Positions 5,663 to 8,118 of a DNA stretch of 8,118 nt are shown here, piece after piece. The position numbers and the translations under genes were made by a program. The stretch comes from Deltaproteobacteria bacterium. Its GTDB lineage: Bacteria > Desulfobacterota > DSM-4660 > Desulfatiglandales > Desulfatiglandaceae. The stretch lies in contig QMLZ01000127.1 in NCBI GenBank assembly GCA_003646995.1, positions 1-8,118 on the forward strand. Reading direction: 5' to 3'. Position 1 is the first letter of the stretch; the number at the start of each line of letters is the position of its first letter. Below the pieces are notes generated by a model. It worked only from the letters and a program-made list of their open reading frames with translations, was not told the origin of the DNA and did not search any database.

Positions 5663-7024
5663 ATACCTGCCATATTCCTCGGCGTACTCCTCGTTCCATG
5701 CCTTATGGGCTATCTTGTGGTAATTCTGTGCGTACTCATCGAGATAAGGCGCAAGCTCGTTCACTATCTTTTCTGCACCCACATGCGTTGGAATAGGCCT
5801 ATGCCGTTTGACCATATCCCTCAAACAATGCGGATTATCAATGATCATGCACGGGCACAGCGGATTTTCCGACCACGGCTGGTGGGCTCTTATGTCCCTG
5901 AAAAATTCAGAGTTAAGTGCTTCCTTGAGGCTCTTTTCCTTTATGTTGTCAACCGCAAAATGGACAAACACACAAGGTTCAACATCCCCATTGGCATTTA
6001 TGTGGAAGTACTCCCTGCCTCCGGCAATACAGCCGTCTACATATGGTCCGTCATTCCAGAAATCACAAATGAAAAATGGCCAGTTATTACGAATATATCT
6101 TAATCTCCGCCTAATGGTATCGCGCATTTCCGGGGTTAGCATCAGACTGAGATCCGGCTCACGCCCGATGGGAATATATTGGAAATGCCAAATGAGAAAC
6201 ACTCCCTTTTCTGCCATCAAATCTGCGAATTCCTCACTGCTGACTTCAAGATAATTCTTACGTGTCTGGCACACGGAGGCACCGAACAAAACACCCTCCT
6301 CGCGCAAATAATCCATCGCCTTCATTATCTTCTTGTAATGGCCTTTTCCTCGGCGCTCATCTGTAATCTGTTCAAAACCCTCAACGCTGATCATAGGAGC
6401 CACATTACCCATTTTAGCCAGCCGCTTGGCCATCTCTTCATCTATGAGGGTACCATTAGTGTAGACTTGGAACATCATCTCCTTGTGATTTTCGAAAAGA
6501 TCCAAAAGATCTTTCCGAATAAAGGGCTCTCCTCCTGAGACAGTTATAAAGGCCATTCCCAGTTCTTCTGCTTCTGTGAAGACGCGATCCAGCAACTCCG
6601 TGCTAAGTCCATAGTCCTGCTCATACTCACCCGAGTAACATCCGTAACATTTCAGATTACACCGCATTGTGGGGCTTATCACAAAAAACAAGGGAGGGCG
6701 GAACCCTAAATCCTCTACAATCTCCTCTCTGTAGGTAGTACCGTACAGCAGACCCCTTATGAAAAGATTGTAGATAGTTCTGAACCTGGCTTCTGGTGAA
6801 AGATCATAAAGGACCTTCTCCACCACCTTAACTGCTGGATGCCCTTCACGTATATACCGTTTCAATGATTCTGCTGTCTCGATGTACTCGGGGTTCTTGA
6901 GGAGTTTCTGGCCAAGGCTTATCATGGTCTCCATGTTATCCATTGTAAGCCGGGGGAGAAGCTTTACCATTTGCCGGATGACCCAGCGACGTGATGCATC
7001 TTTAGCCTGTTTTAACACAGCCAT
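5657..7024 (-). CDS. Radical SAM protein with SPASM-like C-terminal cysteines
   Basis: 455 residues from ATG 7024. The radical SAM cluster motif is CNLKCYGC: Cys122, 126 and 129, binding a 4Fe-4S cluster and S-adenosylmethionine. GGEPF at 164-168 is the SAM-binding motif. YTNGT (188-192) and ISVEGF (212-217) are further barrel landmarks. After the barrel come Cys320, 332, 351, 390, 392 and 400, in patterns ICDFW, GCIAGG, EPCVF and LCPC...HC. These fit a SPASM or twitch-type auxiliary Fe-S domain, found in peptide, protein and other maturases. The first 105 residues form a largely helical N-terminal region without cysteine. No precursor peptide gene is seen beside it. The longer frame to 7114 begins with TTG, so the ATG with AGGAGG is preferred. 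The substrate and product are unknown. Confidence 0.9.
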   Translation of the reverse strand: MAVLKQAKDASRRWVIRQMVKLLPRLTMDNMETMISLGQKLLKNPEYIETAESLKRYIREGHPAVKVVEKVLYDLSPEARFRTIYNLFIRGLLYGTTYREEIVEDLGFRPPLFFVISPTMRCNLKCYGCYSGEYEQDYGLSTELLDRVFTEAEELGMAFITVSGGEPFIRKDLLDLFENHKEMMFQVYTNGTLIDEEMAKRLAKMGNVAPMISVEGFEQITDERRGKGHYKKIMKAMDYLREEGVLFGASVCQTRKNYLEVSSEEFADLMAEKGVFLIWHFQYIPIGREPDLSLMLTPEMRDTIRRRLRYIRNNWPFFICDFWNDGPYVDGCIAGGREYFHINANGDVEPCVFVHFAVDNIKEKSLKEALNSEFFRDIRAHQPWSENPLCPCMIIDNPHCLRDMVKRHRPIPTHVGAEKIVNELAPYLDEYAQNYHKIAHKAWNEEYAEEYGRYL

Positions 7025-7030
7025 ATCCTT

Positions 7031-7036
7031 CCTCCT
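7031..7036 (-). promoter_or_regulatory. Strong ribosome binding site AGGAGG of the radical SAM gene
   Basis: On the minus strand AGGAGG is followed by AAGGAT and then ATG 7024, a spacing of six bases. It decides the start against the upstream in-frame TTG at 7114. Confidence 0.8.
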
Positions 7037-7148
7037 TTCTCGCTCCTTAGCGACAACATCAGAAGCAATCTGGCCCAATCTGGCCACACAAGTAATGTTT
7101 GTACCCCAGGCCAAAACGCAGGCTCAAAGAACATAATTTTAATTGAAT

Positions 7149-7177
7149 ATTTTCCCGCTTTTCCTAGCCACTGTCAA
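7149..7177 (-). promoter_or_regulatory. Possible promoter for the radical SAM gene
   Basis: On the minus strand a perfect TTGACA (7177-7172) is followed after 17 bases by GAAAAT (7154-7149), 4 of 6 to TATAAT. This would give a leader of roughly 110-120 bases before ATG 7024. Confidence 0.4.
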
Positions 7178-7212
7178 CAAGTCTACCTTCTGAAAAGCAA
7201 AACTTGATCCCA

Positions 7213-7242
7213 TTGACAATCCAAGACCTTTCCAAGTAGATT
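7213..7242 (+). promoter_or_regulatory. Possible promoter for rmuC
   Basis: A perfect TTGACA at 7213-7218 is followed after 18 bases by TAGATT at 7237-7242 (4 of 6 to TATAAT). It lies 35 bases before the rmuC start. Transcription would run away from the radical SAM gene. Confidence 0.45.
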
Positions 7243-7264
7243 GCCTGTATATCAATGAGGGAAT

Positions 7265-7270
7265 AGGGGA
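7265..7270 (+). promoter_or_regulatory. Ribosome binding site AGGGGA of rmuC
   Basis: AGGGGA ends six bases before ATG 7277 and supports that start. Confidence 0.6.
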
Positions 7271-7276
7271 AACGGC

Positions 7277-8118
7277 ATGGAATGGATTCCAATAGTTACA
7301 GCTATGGCCATTGGGTTTGCTCTCGGTTTTTTAGCGGCATTTGCGCTTCGCATCGTCCACACAAAAACTGCAGACACTTTAGCACGTCAAATAATGGAAA
7401 AAAGTGAGGCCGAGAAGAAAGCCGCCCTTGACAATATCCTGGCGGAAGTAAAAACCAGCTTTGGGGATCTGTCCTTCGAGGCCTTGCGAAAATCAACAGA
7501 AGAATTTTTGAAGCTCGCCAAGGCACGTTTGGATGCAGAAAGGGAGGTTTCATCAAAGGAGCTTGAGGCAAAAAAGGCCCTTATAGATGCTCAGCTCAAG
7601 AAGATGAACACGGAATTGGAGAATGTATCATTGCTTGTGCGGGACCTGGAAAAAGACCGCGCGACAAAATTCGGCCAGCTTGCCAGCCAGCTCAAGGCCT
7701 CACAAGAGCAAATTTCGCAACTTCTAAAAACCACCAGTGCTCTGCGTGAAGCGCTTGCCAGTACAAAGGCTAGAGGCCAATGGGGAGAAAGGATGGCTGA
7801 AGACGTGCTGCGCGTCGCAGGATTCGTTGAAAACGTAAACTACCTCAAGCAGAAGGCCGTGGCAGGCGCGGGTACCAGACCGGACTTTACTTTTCTGCTG
7901 CCAAAAGATCTTAAATTAAACATGGACGTCAAATTTCCGCTGGACAACTACTTGCGGTTTCTGGAGGCTGACACAGACATTGAGAAGCAGAAGTTCAAAA
8001 ATAACTTCTTGCGGGACGTAAAGGCCAGAATTAAGGAAATTACAACCAGAGACTACATAAACCCGGAACAAAACACCCTTGACTACGTACTTCTCTTCAT
8101 CCCAAACGAACAGGTATA
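7277..8118 (+). CDS. rmuC: RmuC-family DNA recombination protein, C-terminus cut by window edge
   Basis: 280 residues visible; the frame is open to the last base, so the C-terminus is missing. RmuC proteins limit inversions and recombination at short inverted repeats and carry a nuclease-like fold. Visible parts: one N-terminal membrane helix (about 5-27), which is typical and anchors the protein to the inner membrane; a long coiled coil rich in Lys, Glu and Ala (about 32-165); then the conserved core with ARGQWGERMAEDVLR (165-179), AGFVENVNYLKQ (181-192), RPDFTFLLP (201-209) and MDVKFPLDNYLRF (216-228). Asp203 and the Asp217-x-Lys219 pair resemble a PD-(D/E)xK nuclease centre. The visible part ends in LDYVLLFIPNEQV, another conserved RmuC stretch. 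The gene is divergent from the radical SAM gene, with no evident functional link to it. Confidence 0.92.
   Translation, partial: MEWIPIVTAMAIGFALGFLAAFALRIVHTKTADTLARQIMEKSEAEKKAALDNILAEVKTSFGDLSFEALRKSTEEFLKLAKARLDAEREVSSKELEAKKALIDAQLKKMNTELENVSLLVRDLEKDRATKFGQLASQLKASQEQISQLLKTTSALREALASTKARGQWGERMAEDVLRVAGFVENVNYLKQKAVAGAGTRPDFTFLLPKDLKLNMDVKFPLDNYLRFLEADTDIEKQKFKNNFLRDVKARIKEITTRDYINPEQNTLDYVLLFIPNEQV

Noticed and set aside
5808..6254. 148-residue open frame on the plus strand
   Set aside because: It lies antisense inside the radical SAM gene, whose motifs are clear.
7025..7114. 30-residue N-terminal extension of the radical SAM protein
   Set aside because: It starts with TTG, while a strong AGGAGG precedes the ATG at 7024.

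Overview
The window looks like chromosomal DNA from an anaerobic or syntrophic-type bacterium with moderate GC. The lineage guess is Desulfobacterota-like and rests only on the gene mix: a CstA-type transporter, an NDP-forming acyl-CoA synthetase alpha subunit, a cytidylate-kinase-like protein with a BON tail, and a radical SAM protein with extra cysteines. No phage, IS, CRISPR, rRNA or tRNA signal is visible. Both ends cut through genes: a CstA-family transporter on the left, with its N-terminus missing, and rmuC on the right, with its C-terminus missing.

Left to right on the + strand: the cstA-like gene (2-1321) ends at a good intrinsic terminator (1347-1384). Then comes a compact six-gene run (1437-5662) with gaps of 1, 2, about 21, 55 and 28 bases, very probably one transcription unit. 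It encodes a four-helix membrane protein, a 96-residue protein with a GIPSPP motif, an ArsA/Get3-type ATPase, a small MIP18/DUF59-like protein, a cytidylate-kinase-like/BON protein, and the alpha (CoA-binding, phospho-histidine) half of an NDP-forming acyl-CoA synthetase. On the minus strand, a radical SAM protein (5657-7024) converges on this run and overlaps its last gene by six bases. A 252-base divergent intergenic region (7025-7276) then separates the radical SAM gene from rmuC, with a -35-like TTGACA facing each way.

The most interesting part is 1437-3392, and perhaps the whole run to 5662. A cysteine-free ArsA/Get3-like ATPase sits between an unknown small protein, two bases upstream, and an MIP18-like protein just downstream, with a small membrane protein leading the run. 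ArsA/Get3 ATPases act with membrane partners, and MIP18-domain proteins work with deviant-Walker-A ATPases in metal-cluster assembly. The layout therefore suggests an uncharacterised ATPase-driven targeting or maturation module. This is inference; no function is demonstrated by the sequence. The link to the kinase-like and acyl-CoA synthetase genes rests only on co-orientation and spacing.
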